Source: Dactylosporangium siamense
Lineage (GTDB): Bacteria; Actinomycetota; Actinomycetes; Mycobacteriales; Micromonosporaceae
NCBI RefSeq assembly: GCF_016862795.1
Contig: NZ_BONQ01000099.1
Coordinates: 1-52,900, forward strand
Direction of reading: 5' to 3'
Length of the DNA stretch: 52,900 nucleotides
Shown piece by piece: positions 45,752-52,900 of the stretch (position 1 is the first letter of the stretch; each line of letters begins with the position of its first letter). Made by a program: the position numbers and the translations under genes. A model generated the notes under the pieces. The model was not told the DNA's origin, searched no databases, and worked only from the letters and a program-made list of their open reading frames with translations.

Positions 45752-46243
45752 CTACCGCACGTCCGGACGGACCGTCCCGGTGCTGAAGACCCGCACCGGG
45801 ACGTTCACCGTGCCCGGGTCGACGCTCCACTGCGCCGCGACCCGGTGAACGTCGCCGTCGTCGACCAGCTCGCCGAAGGACCGCTCCAGGTCCGACGCCT
45901 CGCCCAGCTCGTCGATCTCGCCCTCGGCCGAGGCGAACGAGCGCAGCAGGTCACCGTCGCGGGCGCGCTGCCACCGGTACACCTGCAGCCCCCGATGTGA
46001 CGAGAAGAACTGCACCTCCGTGCCGAGGGTCGCGGACAGCCCCGTCACGTCCGGCCGGTCCTTCAGCAGCGCCATGCCGAGGACCAGGACCCACCCGTCC
46101 AGCTGCGGCGTCACGATCACCCGGTCGTCGGTGAAATACGCCAGGTCGACGCCGGAGCGCCAGTCGACCTCGCCGAGCTCGGTGAGCCCGAGCGCCGCCG
46201 CGGGATCCCGGTCGCGCACGGCCAGCCACGCCATCTTCTGCAC
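45752..46243 (-). CDS. Hypothetical protein
   Basis: 163 residues, not recognised. Acidic, soluble, alpha/beta by eye: MAWLAVRDRDPAAALGLTEL, VDLAYFTDDRVIVTPQLDGW, FFSSHRGLQVYRWQRARDGD and a C-terminal VDPGTVNVPVRVFS. No catalytic or membrane signature. GTG 46243 is 6 nt after TAGCGT (46255-46250), the leaderless layout; ATG 46234 is an internal alternative. It is divergent from the GntR operon, whose -35 box (46260) starts only 4 bp from this -10. Confidence 0.7.
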   Translation of the reverse strand: MQKMAWLAVRDRDPAAALGLTELGEVDWRSGVDLAYFTDDRVIVTPQLDGWVLVLGMALLKDRPDVTGLSATLGTEVQFFSSHRGLQVYRWQRARDGDLLRSFASAEGEIDELGEASDLERSFGELVDDGDVHRVAAQWSVDPGTVNVPVRVFSTGTVRPDVR

Positions 46244-46259
46244 GCCTCGACGCTACCCG

Positions 46260-46309
46260 TTGACATCCGCCCGGCGAGGTTGCATGGTTCATTACATGAG
46301 TAACGAACC
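46260..46309 (+). promoter_or_regulatory. Promoter and palindromic operator of the GntR/ABC operon
   Basis: TTGACA (46260-46265), a 17-nt spacer and CATGGT (46283-46288). Overlapping the -10 is a near-perfect inverted repeat GGTTCATTAC (46286-46295) N4 GTAACGAACC (46300-46309), 9 of 10 bases matching, placed to block polymerase and 14 nt from the gntR start. Confidence 0.8.
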
Positions 46310-46323
46310 GACGAACCACGCCG

Positions 46324-46695
46324 ATGGATGACGGACGGCCGATCTTCCTGCAGATCGCAGCGCAGATCGAGACGTCGATCGTCGACGGCACGCTGCCCGA
46401 GGAGGCACAGGTCCCGTCGACGAACGAGCTCGCGGCCTTCCACCGGATCAACCCCGCCACCGCGGCCAAGGGCGTCAACCAGCTCGTCGACGACGGCGTG
46501 CTCTACAAGAAGCGAGGCATCGGCATGTTCGTCTCCTCCGGCGCGCAGGCCAAGCTCCGGCAGCGCCGCAAGGACCAGTTCGGCGAGCAGTACCTGCAGC
46601 CGCTGCTGGCCGAGGCGGCCAAGCTCGGCATCCACCCGGCCGAGCTCAAGACGATGATCGACCGCTACCTCGGCGCCAACAAGGAGCAACGATGA
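46324..46695 (+). CDS. GntR-family (YtrA subfamily) transcriptional repressor
   Basis: 123 residues. The GntR winged helix is clear: PIFLQIAAQIETSIVDGTLP, EEAQVPSTNELAAFHRINPA and a GIGMFVSSGA wing. The C-terminus has only about 45 residues (two helices), the hallmark of YtrA-type regulators, which sit at the head of ABC operons. It should bind the palindrome 14 nt upstream and control itself and the transporter. The stop overlaps the ATPase start (ATGA). Confidence 0.92.
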   Translation: MDDGRPIFLQIAAQIETSIVDGTLPEEAQVPSTNELAAFHRINPATAAKGVNQLVDDGVLYKKRGIGMFVSSGAQAKLRQRRKDQFGEQYLQPLLAEAAKLGIHPAELKTMIDRYLGANKEQR

Positions 46696-47561
46696 CCCCG
46701 GTCGTTTCCGTGCAGGACGTGTCGAAGCGCTACCGATCCGTGGCCGCCGTCGACGGCGTCAGCTTCGAGCTGCTCCGCAACGGCATCTACGGCCTCCTCG
46801 GCCGCAACGGCGCCGGCAAGACCACCCTCATGCAGCTGCTCACCGGCCAGCAGTTCGCCACCGGCGGCACCATCCGCGTCTTCGGCGCCGACCCCGTCGA
46901 GAACAGCCAGGTCCTCAAGCAGGTCGCCTTCGTCAAGGAGAGCCAGCGCTACCCGGACACGTTCCGGGTCCGCAACGTCCTGCTCGCCGGCCGGCTGCTG
47001 TTCCCCGACTGGGACGAGGCGTTCGCCCGTTCGCTGGTCGCCGACTTCGACCTGCCGCTCGCCCGGCCCGTGAAGAAACTGTCCCGGGGCATGCTGTCCG
47101 CGCTGGGTGTCGTCGTCGGCCTGGCCTCCCGCGCGCCGCTGACCTTCTTCGACGAGCCGTACCTGGGCCTGGACGCGACGTCGCGCCAGCTGTTCTACGA
47201 CCGGCTCCTCGCCGACTACGCCGAGTTCCCGCGCACCGTCGTGCTCTCCACCCACCTCATCGACGAGGTCAGCGACCTCATCGAGCACGTGCTGCTCATC
47301 GAACGCGGCCGGATCGTCCTGGACGAGGCCGCCGACACGCTGCGCGGCCAGGTCGTCACCCTCACCGGTCCGGCGTCGGCCGTCGACCAGCTCATCGTCA
47401 ACACCGACGAGCTGCACCGCGAGCACCTCGGCCCGCTCACCCGCGCCACCGTGCGGGGCGACGTCCCCGCCGGCCGCGCCCGCGAGGCCGGCGTCCAGCT
47501 GGAGCCCGTGTCGTTGCAGCAGCTCGTCGTCCGCATCACCGCCCGGGAGGCCGTCTCATGA
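46692..47561 (+). CDS. ABC transporter ATP-binding protein
   Basis: 289 residues. Walker A GRNGAGKTT (37-45), an atypical signature LSRGM (130-134) in place of LSGGQ, Walker B LTFFDEP (150-156), D-loop LGLD and switch His188 in STHLIDE. The C-terminal 80 residues (VTLTGPASAVDQLIVNTDEL) form the accessory domain common in drug or peptide ABC-2 type ATPases. It pairs with the permease encoded next (4-nt overlap) and is probably a YtrB-like cell-envelope exporter. Confidence 0.92.
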   Translation: MTPVVSVQDVSKRYRSVAAVDGVSFELLRNGIYGLLGRNGAGKTTLMQLLTGQQFATGGTIRVFGADPVENSQVLKQVAFVKESQRYPDTFRVRNVLLAGRLLFPDWDEAFARSLVADFDLPLARPVKKLSRGMLSALGVVVGLASRAPLTFFDEPYLGLDATSRQLFYDRLLADYAEFPRTVVLSTHLIDEVSDLIEHVLLIERGRIVLDEAADTLRGQVVTLTGPASAVDQLIVNTDELHREHLGPLTRATVRGDVPAGRAREAGVQLEPVSLQQLVVRITAREAVS

Positions 47562-48253
47562 ACCGTGTCCTCGCCGTCGCCCGCCTGCAGGCGGTGGGCC
47601 GCCGCGACGGGCTGCTCTGGCCCCTCGTGATCCTCGGCATCGCCTTCGCCGTCAACCTGTTCGTCTTCGGCTCCATGGGCGACGAGATCGGCGACCGGCC
47701 CGTCACCGGGGGCCTGGCCAGCGTCTACATCACCGGCCTGGCCTTCGGCGCCGTCGCGGTCGCCCAGCAGTTCCCGTTCGCCCTCGGCCTGAGCGTCACC
47801 CGGCGCGAGTTCGCCATCGCGCTCGGCCTGTTCACCCTCGCCCAGACCGCGATCTACGCCGTGCTGCTGGTCGTCCTGCAGGCCGTGGAGCACGCCACCG
47901 ACGGCTGGGGGCTGCGGCTGCGGTTCTTCGGCCTGGGCCTCATCGACGGCTACGGGGTGCCGACCCAGCTGCTCATCTACGGCGCGCCGATGCTCCTGAT
48001 GAGCCTCATCGGAATCACGCTCGGCACCGTCTACGTGCGCTGGCGCACCAACGGCGTCTTCGGCGGGATCTGCGCGGTCGTGCTCGTCCTCGGGCTCGCC
48101 GCGGGGCTGGTCACGAAGTACGGGCGCTGGCCCGCGGTCGGGGATTGGCTGGCCGACCAGAGCGCGCTGTCGCTGTTCGCCGGCTGGCCGTCCCTCGTGG
48201 CCGTGCTGCTGGCCCTGCTCTCCTGGACCGCGTTGCGCCGCGCCACCCCCTGA
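47558..48253 (+). CDS. ABC transporter permease
   Basis: 231 residues with about six hydrophobic helices (LLWPLVILGIAFAVNLFVFG, VYITGLAFGAVAVAQQFPFA, LLIYGAPMLLMSLIGITLGT and others), ABC-2 type size. No solute-binding protein is encoded, so export or sensing is likelier than uptake. Last gene of the GntR operon; its TGA stop is in the first unit of an 11-bp tandem array. Confidence 0.85.
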   Translation: MNRVLAVARLQAVGRRDGLLWPLVILGIAFAVNLFVFGSMGDEIGDRPVTGGLASVYITGLAFGAVAVAQQFPFALGLSVTRREFAIALGLFTLAQTAIYAVLLVVLQAVEHATDGWGLRLRFFGLGLIDGYGVPTQLLIYGAPMLLMSLIGITLGTVYVRWRTNGVFGGICAVVLVLGLAAGLVTKYGRWPAVGDWLADQSALSLFAGWPSLVAVLLALLSWTALRRATP

Positions 48254-48292
48254 CCACCCGCTGACCACCCGCTGACCACCCCCTGACCACCC
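48250..48292. repeat. Four 11-bp tandem repeats at the permease stop codon
   Basis: CTGACCACCCG at 48250 and 48261, CTGACCACCCC at 48272 and a last partial unit at 48283. The first unit contains the permease TGA; the last supplies one arm of the terminator that follows. Confidence 0.9.
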
Positions 48293-48312
48293 ACAGCGTT
48301 GCGGTCAGGGGG
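48279..48312. terminator. Bidirectional terminator between permease and AfsR-type gene
   Basis: Perfect 10-bp stem CCCCCTGACC (48279-48288) / GGTCAGGGGG (48303-48312), loop 14 nt. The 3' arm includes the stop codon of the convergent regulator (48305-48307). Confidence 0.8.
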
Positions 48313-51046
48313 CGGGGTCGAGGCCGGCGAGGATCGAGCGGGCGCGGCGGCGGTGGTCGGCGGCGGTGACCGGGTCGGCGGCGGCGTCGTGGGCGTCGGC
48401 GAGGTGGGCCAGGACGCCGGCCTCGCCGGAGCAGTCGCCGAGCTCGCGGTACGCCCGCAGCGCGTGGCCGTAACAGGCGATCGCCTGGCGCGGGTCGCCG
48501 AGATGGTGGTGGGCGTGCCCGACGGCGTCCCAGGCGCCGGCCTCGCCGTGCCGGTCGTCGAGCGCGATCGTCTCGGTGAGCGCCTCACGGCAGCGTTGCA
48601 GGGCCTCGCGGTGCTCGCCGAGGCGGCCGTGGATCCAGCCGGTGGCGTTGAGGGCGCGGGCCCGCCAGAGCCGGTCGCCGAGCTGGTCGAAGAGCCGCAG
48701 GGCGCGGCCGGTGAGGGTGAGCGCCTCGGGGTAGCGGCGCAGGTCGTGGGCGAGCCAGCCGAGATGGTGGCCGGCGCGGGCCAGGCCGGCCGCGTCACCG
48801 AACTGTTCGTGGATCCACATCGCGGCGCCGAGGTGGTGTTCGGCGTCCTCGTAGCGGCCGATGCGGGCGTACGTGCGGCCGAGCGCGCACGCGGCGTCGC
48901 CGAGGCCGGCCCGGTCACCGGCGCGGCGGCGGGCCCGCAGCGCGGCCTCCTGGGTGGCGGCGAGGTCGTGCCAGCGGCCGCGGCGGTCGAGGTACGTGGT
49001 CGTCGCGTCGGCGAGCCGCCAGGTGTGCGCGTCGAGGCCGGCGTCCGCGGCGAGGTGCACGGCGGACAGCAGCGGGCGGCGTTCGGCGTCGAACCAGGCG
49101 AGGGCCTCGTCGCGGCCGGCGAGGCGGGTGACGACGGTGCCCGGGCGCGGGCCGGTGAGCGGCTCGCCGGTGCGGGTCGGGTCGAGCAGCCGGGCGGCGG
49201 CGTCGGCGGTGTGCAGGTAGTGGTCGAGGAGCCGGTGGACGGCGACCCGGTAGCCGGGTGCGGCGTCGTGGACGGAGGCCTGTTCGGCGGCGTACGCGTG
49301 CAGCAGGTCGTGCAGGCAGAACCGGCCGGGTGTGGGCTCGGCGACGAGGTTGGCGCGCAGCAGCTCGGCGAGGGGCGCACCCGCGGGCCCGCCGGCGAGG
49401 CTGGCGATCGCGTCGGCGCCGAGGTCCGGGCCGGGGGCGAGGCTGAGGCGGCGCAGCAGTTCCGCGGCCGGCGGCCGAAGCGCCCGGTAGGACCAGGAGA
49501 ACACCGCCCGCGGGTCGCTGACCGGGTCGTCGCCGGCGATCGCGTCGAGGGTGCCGGCGGCGCGCAGGGAGCCGGCGAGGTCCGCCAGGGGCAGCTCGGG
49601 GCGGGTCGCGGCGCGGCCGGCGACGACGGCGAGGGCGAGGGGCAGCCGCGCGCAGCGGGTCACGATCTCGGCGACGGCGTCCGGCTCGGCGGCGACCCGG
49701 GCCGCGCCGAGGCGGCGGACCAGCAGGTCGCCGGCCTCGCCGGGGCTGAGCAGGCCGACGGTGACGGGCAGCGCGCCCTCGAGCGCGACGAGCGAGCCGA
49801 GCGCGTCGCGGCTGGTGACGACGGTGAGGCAGCCGGGCGCCCCGGGCAGCAGCGGGCGGACCTGCCCGGCGTCGCGGGCGTTGTCGAGCACGATGAGGAC
49901 CCGCCGGCCGGCCAGGAGGCTGCGCAGCAGCGCGGCCTGCGCGGCGGCGTCGGCGGGGACGCGGGCGGCGGCGACGCCGAACGCGTCGAGGAAGCCGCGC
50001 AGGGCGTCGGACACCTCGACGGGACGGCCGCCGGGGTCGAAGCCGCGCAGGTTGACGTACAGCTGCCCGTCGGGGAAGTGCCCGGCGGCGCGGTGCGCCC
50101 AGTGCACGACGAGCGCGGACTTGCCGACGCCGGCGGTGCCGGTGACGGCGGCGACCGCGACCTCACGCTCGTCGGTGAGCAGCTTGTCGAGGCCGGCGAG
50201 CTCGTCGGCCCGCCCGGCGAAGGTGGGCACCGCCAGCGGCAGCTGCGCCGGCACCGGGCCGCCGGTCGGCGCCGCGCCGGCCGGGTCGACGGGCCCGTCG
50301 GCAGCGGCGGGGACGTCCAGGTCGGGGTCCTGGCGCAGGATCGCGGACTCGAGGTCCCGCAGTGCCGGGCCCGGTTCGATGCCGAGGTCGTCGTGCAGCG
50401 TGCGGCGCAGCCGCCGGAACGCGGCGAGGGCGTCGGCCTGGCGGCCCAGCCGGTACAGGGCCAGGATCAGCTGCCCGTGCAGCTGCTCGTCGAACGGGTG
50501 CTCCCGGGTCAGCTGCTCCAGGTCGGGCAGCAGGTGCGCGTGCTGGCCGAGGGCGAGCCGGGCCTCGATCAGGGCACGCCGCCCGCGCAGCCACAGCTGG
50601 CCGAGGCGTTCGGCCTGCTCGTCGAGCCACGGCAGCCCGCCGGCGTCGGCCAGGGGCGTGCCCCGCCACAGCTCCAGCGCGGCCTGCAGGTGCCGGGCCC
50701 GGGCGGCTGGACCGGCGGCGTGCAGGCCCGCGGCGATGAGCCGTTCGGCGACCGCGACGTCGGTGCCGTCGGCGCCCGCGTCGAGCAGGTAGCCCGGCGG
50801 GCGGGAGGTGATGGCGGCCTTGTCGTCGAGGGTGCGCCGCAGGTACGACACGTGGCTCTGCAACGCGTTGACCGCGTTCGGCGGGGCGGCGTCGCCCCAC
50901 ACCAGGTCGACGAGGCGGCCGGTGCTGACGACCTCGCCGGGGTGCAGGCCGAGGACCGCGAGGACCGCCTTGCGCCGCTGTCCCCGCACCGGGCGCGCGG
51001 CGCCGCCGACCAGCACGTCGACCGGACCGAGAAGTCTCACCCGCAC
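48305..51046 (-). CDS. AfsR/SARP-type transcriptional regulator with NB-ARC and TPR domains
   Basis: 913 residues. SARP winged helix (1-92; RVRLLGPVDVLVGGAARPVR, VLGLHPGEVVSTGRLVDLVW, ALQSHVSYLRRTL), BTAD domain (95-240; WLDEQAERLGQLWLRGRRAL), a Pro/Ala linker, an NB-ARC ATPase with Walker A GTAGVGKSA (303-311) and VLIVLDNARDAGQVRPLLPG, then TPR repeats (about 640-913). Relatives activate secondary-metabolite or developmental genes. GTG 51046 is chosen from homology and GGGGGG at 51055-51060. No biosynthetic cluster is visible nearby; the closest target would be the divergent M20 gene. Confidence 0.93.
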   Translation of the reverse strand: MRVRLLGPVDVLVGGAARPVRGQRRKAVLAVLGLHPGEVVSTGRLVDLVWGDAAPPNAVNALQSHVSYLRRTLDDKAAITSRPPGYLLDAGADGTDVAVAERLIAAGLHAAGPAARARHLQAALELWRGTPLADAGGLPWLDEQAERLGQLWLRGRRALIEARLALGQHAHLLPDLEQLTREHPFDEQLHGQLILALYRLGRQADALAAFRRLRRTLHDDLGIEPGPALRDLESAILRQDPDLDVPAAADGPVDPAGAAPTGGPVPAQLPLAVPTFAGRADELAGLDKLLTDEREVAVAAVTGTAGVGKSALVVHWAHRAAGHFPDGQLYVNLRGFDPGGRPVEVSDALRGFLDAFGVAAARVPADAAAQAALLRSLLAGRRVLIVLDNARDAGQVRPLLPGAPGCLTVVTSRDALGSLVALEGALPVTVGLLSPGEAGDLLVRRLGAARVAAEPDAVAEIVTRCARLPLALAVVAGRAATRPELPLADLAGSLRAAGTLDAIAGDDPVSDPRAVFSWSYRALRPPAAELLRRLSLAPGPDLGADAIASLAGGPAGAPLAELLRANLVAEPTPGRFCLHDLLHAYAAEQASVHDAAPGYRVAVHRLLDHYLHTADAAARLLDPTRTGEPLTGPRPGTVVTRLAGRDEALAWFDAERRPLLSAVHLAADAGLDAHTWRLADATTTYLDRRGRWHDLAATQEAALRARRRAGDRAGLGDAACALGRTYARIGRYEDAEHHLGAAMWIHEQFGDAAGLARAGHHLGWLAHDLRRYPEALTLTGRALRLFDQLGDRLWRARALNATGWIHGRLGEHREALQRCREALTETIALDDRHGEAGAWDAVGHAHHHLGDPRQAIACYGHALRAYRELGDCSGEAGVLAHLADAHDAAADPVTAADHRRRARSILAGLDPAP

Positions 51047-51187
51047 GCCGACCGCCCCCCAACGGTTGATTGGTTCGAATCTATCGACGGTCCTGCCCGT
51101 GCGCCGCCGGGTGTCCGACTGTTGACGACGCAACCGTGCGCGGGCACGGGCGGTCCCGCACCGGGGGTGCGCGGCGGATGATCCGGA

Positions 51188-51193
51188 TAGGTT
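51188..51193 (+). promoter_or_regulatory. Leaderless -10 box of the M20 gene
   Basis: TAGGTT lies 6 nt before ATG 51200, and no ribosome binding site precedes the ATG. The region 51047-51187 also carries the regulator promoter on the other strand (TAGATT-like box near 51080). Confidence 0.4.
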
Positions 51194-51199
51194 GGACCG

Positions 51200-52324
51200 A
51201 TGAGCGCGTTGGAGAGACTCCGGGCCGCCGCGCCCGTCATGCGTGAGGACCTTGCCGGGCTCGTCGCCGTCGAGTCGCCGTCGGCCGACCTCGACGCCCT
51301 GGCCAGGTGCGCCGACGTCGTCGCCGAGCTCGGCAAGCGGTGCACCGGGGCGACGCCGGAGCGGCTCGTCGTCGCCGACCGGCCGCACCTGCGGTGGCGC
51401 TTCGGCGGCGGGCCGGTCCGGGTCGTGCTGGTCGGGCACTTCGACACGGTGTGGCCGCTGGGCACCCTGGCCAGGTGGCCGTTCACGATCGACGGCGACC
51501 GGTGCACCGGACCCGGCGTGGTCGACATGAAGGGCGGCCTGGTCGTGCTGTTCCACGCCCTCGCGGCCCTGGCGGCCCGGTCGGATCTCGACGGCGTCGC
51601 CGTGGTGTGCAACTCCGACGAGGAGATCGGCTCGCCGACGTCGCAGGCGCTCATCGAGGACACCGCCGCCGGCGCGGCCGGTGCGCTGATCCTGGAGGGC
51701 AGCGCCGGGGGGCGGCTGAAGATCGCCCGCAAGGGCATCGCGCACTACTCGCTGCGCGTCACCGGCCGCGCGTCGCACGCCGGGGTCGCCCCGCACCTCG
51801 GGGTCAACGCCGGGGTCGAGCTGGCGCACCAGGTGCTGCGGATCGCGGCGCTCGGCGCCCCGCCGGACACGACCGTGACCCCGACCGACTCCAGCGCCGG
51901 CACGACCAGCAACACCGTGCCGGCGAGCGCGCGGCTCAGCGTCGACGCGCGGGCGTTCGACCCGGCGGAGCTGGCCCGGGTCGACGCGGCGCTGCGCGGC
52001 CTGCGCCCGGTGCTGCCGGGCGCGGAGCTGCTGGTGGAGCTCGGCCCGTCCCGCCCGGCGATGCCCGCGTCGGCGTCGGCGGCGATGTTCGCCCTCGCCC
52101 AGCGGGTCGGCCTGCGGCTCGGGCTGCCGCCGCTGGTGGGCGAGGCGGTCGGCGGCGGCTCCGACGGCAACCTCACCGCCGGGATCGGCGTGCCGACCCT
52201 CGACGGCCTCGGCGTCGTCGGTGGCAACGCGCACGCCGAGGGGGAGTGGGCCGACCTGGCCGGCCTGCCGGACCGGGCCGCCCTCGTCGCCGGGCTGGTG
52301 GACGCGATCGGCCGCGAGCCGTGA
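51200..52324 (+). CDS. M20 family metallopeptidase (glutamate carboxypeptidase / N-acyl amino acid deacylase-like)
   Basis: 374 residues. The di-zinc site is complete: His80 and Asp82 in GHFDTVWPLG, bridging Asp109 in VDMKGGL, and catalytic Glu141 with Glu142 in NSDEEIGS. The dimerisation lid holds GRASHAGVAPHLGVNAG, and the last ligand region GGGSDGNLTAG is present (no final His motif was located with confidence). CPG2-like members remove C-terminal glutamate or acyl groups from amino acids. The stop overlaps a GNAT gene (GTGA), a pairing known from D-amino acid conversion operons. Confidence 0.9.
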   Translation: MSALERLRAAAPVMREDLAGLVAVESPSADLDALARCADVVAELGKRCTGATPERLVVADRPHLRWRFGGGPVRVVLVGHFDTVWPLGTLARWPFTIDGDRCTGPGVVDMKGGLVVLFHALAALAARSDLDGVAVVCNSDEEIGSPTSQALIEDTAAGAAGALILEGSAGGRLKIARKGIAHYSLRVTGRASHAGVAPHLGVNAGVELAHQVLRIAALGAPPDTTVTPTDSSAGTTSNTVPASARLSVDARAFDPAELARVDAALRGLRPVLPGAELLVELGPSRPAMPASASAAMFALAQRVGLRLGLPPLVGEAVGGGSDGNLTAGIGVPTLDGLGVVGGNAHAEGEWADLAGLPDRAALVAGLVDAIGREP

Positions 52325-52900
52325 GCTCCCTGGTGGCGGGCGCGTGGGCGGCCGCCAGGGCGGCGGGGGAGCGGGCCGGGGTCGAGGTGGTCGAGGTCGC
52401 CGACGTCGGGGACCCGGCCGCGTTCGAGGACACGTCGCTGCTGCTGCAACGGGTGTGGCGGGCCGACCACCCGGCCGAGATCGCGGCGCCGGGGCTGCTG
52501 CGGACCTACGCCCACTCGGGCAACTACGTCGTCGGGGCGCACCGGGCCGGCCGGCTGGTGGGGGCGGCCGTCGGCTTCTTCGGCCGGGACGAGGCCGGTG
52601 TCCCGCACCTGCACTCGTTCGTCGCCGGGGTCGAGCCCGGCGGTCTCGGCCGGGGCGTCGGGTTCGCGCTGAAACAGCACCAGCGGGCCTGGACCCTGGC
52701 CCGGGACGTGCCGGAGGTGCGCTGGACCTACGACCCGCTCGTCCTGCGCAACGCGTACTTCAACCTGGGCAAGCTCGGCGGGCACGCGGTGCGCTACCTG
52801 CCGGAGTTCTACGGCGCGATGGCCGACGGCATCAACAGCGGCGACCTCAGTGACCGGCTGCTGCTGGTGTGGCGGCTGGCCGCCCCGGAGGCCGTCGCCG
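52321..52900 (+). CDS. GNAT-family acetyl/succinyltransferase-like protein (cut by window end)
   Basis: At least 193 residues; the reading frame is still open at the last base. Acetyl-CoA-binding core by eye: GRLVGAAVGFFGRDE and LHSFVAGVEPGGLGRGVGFA, then LKQHQRAWTLARDVPEVRWT and YDPLVLRNAYFNLGKLGG. The last segments are typical of the predicted GNAT group COG3375. GTG 52321 overlaps the M20 stop by 4 nt. Not listed among long frames because it lacks a stop in the window; translated here by hand. Confidence 0.85.
   Translation, partial: MSSLVAGAWAAARAAGERAGVEVVEVADVGDPAAFEDTSLLLQRVWRADHPAEIAAPGLLRTYAHSGNYVVGAHRAGRLVGAAVGFFGRDEAGVPHLHSFVAGVEPGGLGRGVGFALKQHQRAWTLARDVPEVRWTYDPLVLRNAYFNLGKLGGHAVRYLPEFYGAMADGINSGDLSDRLLLVWRLAAPEAVA

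Noticed and set aside
48299-51181. 960-residue plus-strand open frame opposite the AfsR-type gene
   Set aside because: Gly/Gln/Val-rich shadow; the minus-strand SARP, NB-ARC and TPR motifs are unambiguous.
51047-52234. N-terminal extension of the AfsR frame into the M20 gene
   Set aside because: SARP proteins begin at the RVRLLGPV strand; the extension is antisense to a peptidase with a complete metal site.

Overview
The window is one contiguous piece of a very GC-rich actinobacterial chromosome. The gene order (rpoZ-coaBC-metK-priA, def-fmt-rsmB-rpe, ribD-ribE-ribBA-ribH behind an FMN riboswitch, hisE-hisG, infC-rpmI-rplT-tsnR-pheS-pheT, argC-J-B-D-F-R-H), the frequent GTG/TTG starts, the SigE-type ECF sigma factor and the AfsR/SARP and large LuxR (LAL) regulators point to Micromonosporaceae. 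The genus cannot be fixed from the sequence alone. I saw no transposase, phage gene, tRNA, rRNA or CRISPR array.

Layout. 1-6.2 kb: RNA polymerase omega, CoA synthesis, SAM synthetase, a degenerate PriA with an odd start, and an aminoglycoside-adenylyltransferase-like gene. 6.4-9.8 kb (minus strand): amidohydrolase, ABC exporter and P-loop kinase. 9.8-15.3 kb: peptide deformylase, formyltransferase, RsmB, Rpe and a response regulator with a GGDEF-like domain; a hemerythrin gene lies opposite. 15.5-19.1 kb: the complete riboflavin operon under an FMN riboswitch. 19.2-23.1 kb: an unknown gene, an ECF sigma factor coupled to a membrane protein with GerMN and Gmad2 domains, hisE-hisG and a small membrane PH-domain protein. 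23.1-29.3 kb: the IF3/L35/L20 cluster with strong leader hairpins, an rRNA methyltransferase and pheST. 29.6-36.8 kb: an accessory-looking block (nucleotide-sugar dehydrogenase, GT2 glycosyltransferase, epimerase, polytopic GT-C-like protein, LAL regulator) between pheT and argC. 36.9-44.2 kb: arginine operon. 44.2-48.3 kb: oxidoreductase, small PH, DUF4236 and unknown proteins, and a YtrA-type GntR/ABC operon with a clear operator. 48.3-52.9 kb: an AfsR-type regulator divergent from an M20 peptidase and a GNAT gene cut by the window edge.

The genes mainly serve core metabolism: SAM and CoA, translation start and maturation, flavin, histidine, arginine and tRNA-Phe charging. The most interesting material is regulatory and structural. 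At least nine genes show a TANNNT -10 box 6-8 nt before the start codon, the layout of leaderless mRNAs. In two cases the preceding gene's TAG stop codon is itself part of that box. Several short tandem arrays begin exactly at stop codons, one of them with 10-11 bp helical phasing. The sugar cassette, the sigma/GerMN-Gmad2 pair, and the M20/GNAT pair (which predicts an N-acyl amino acid racemase just outside the window) are the best candidates for less-described biology.
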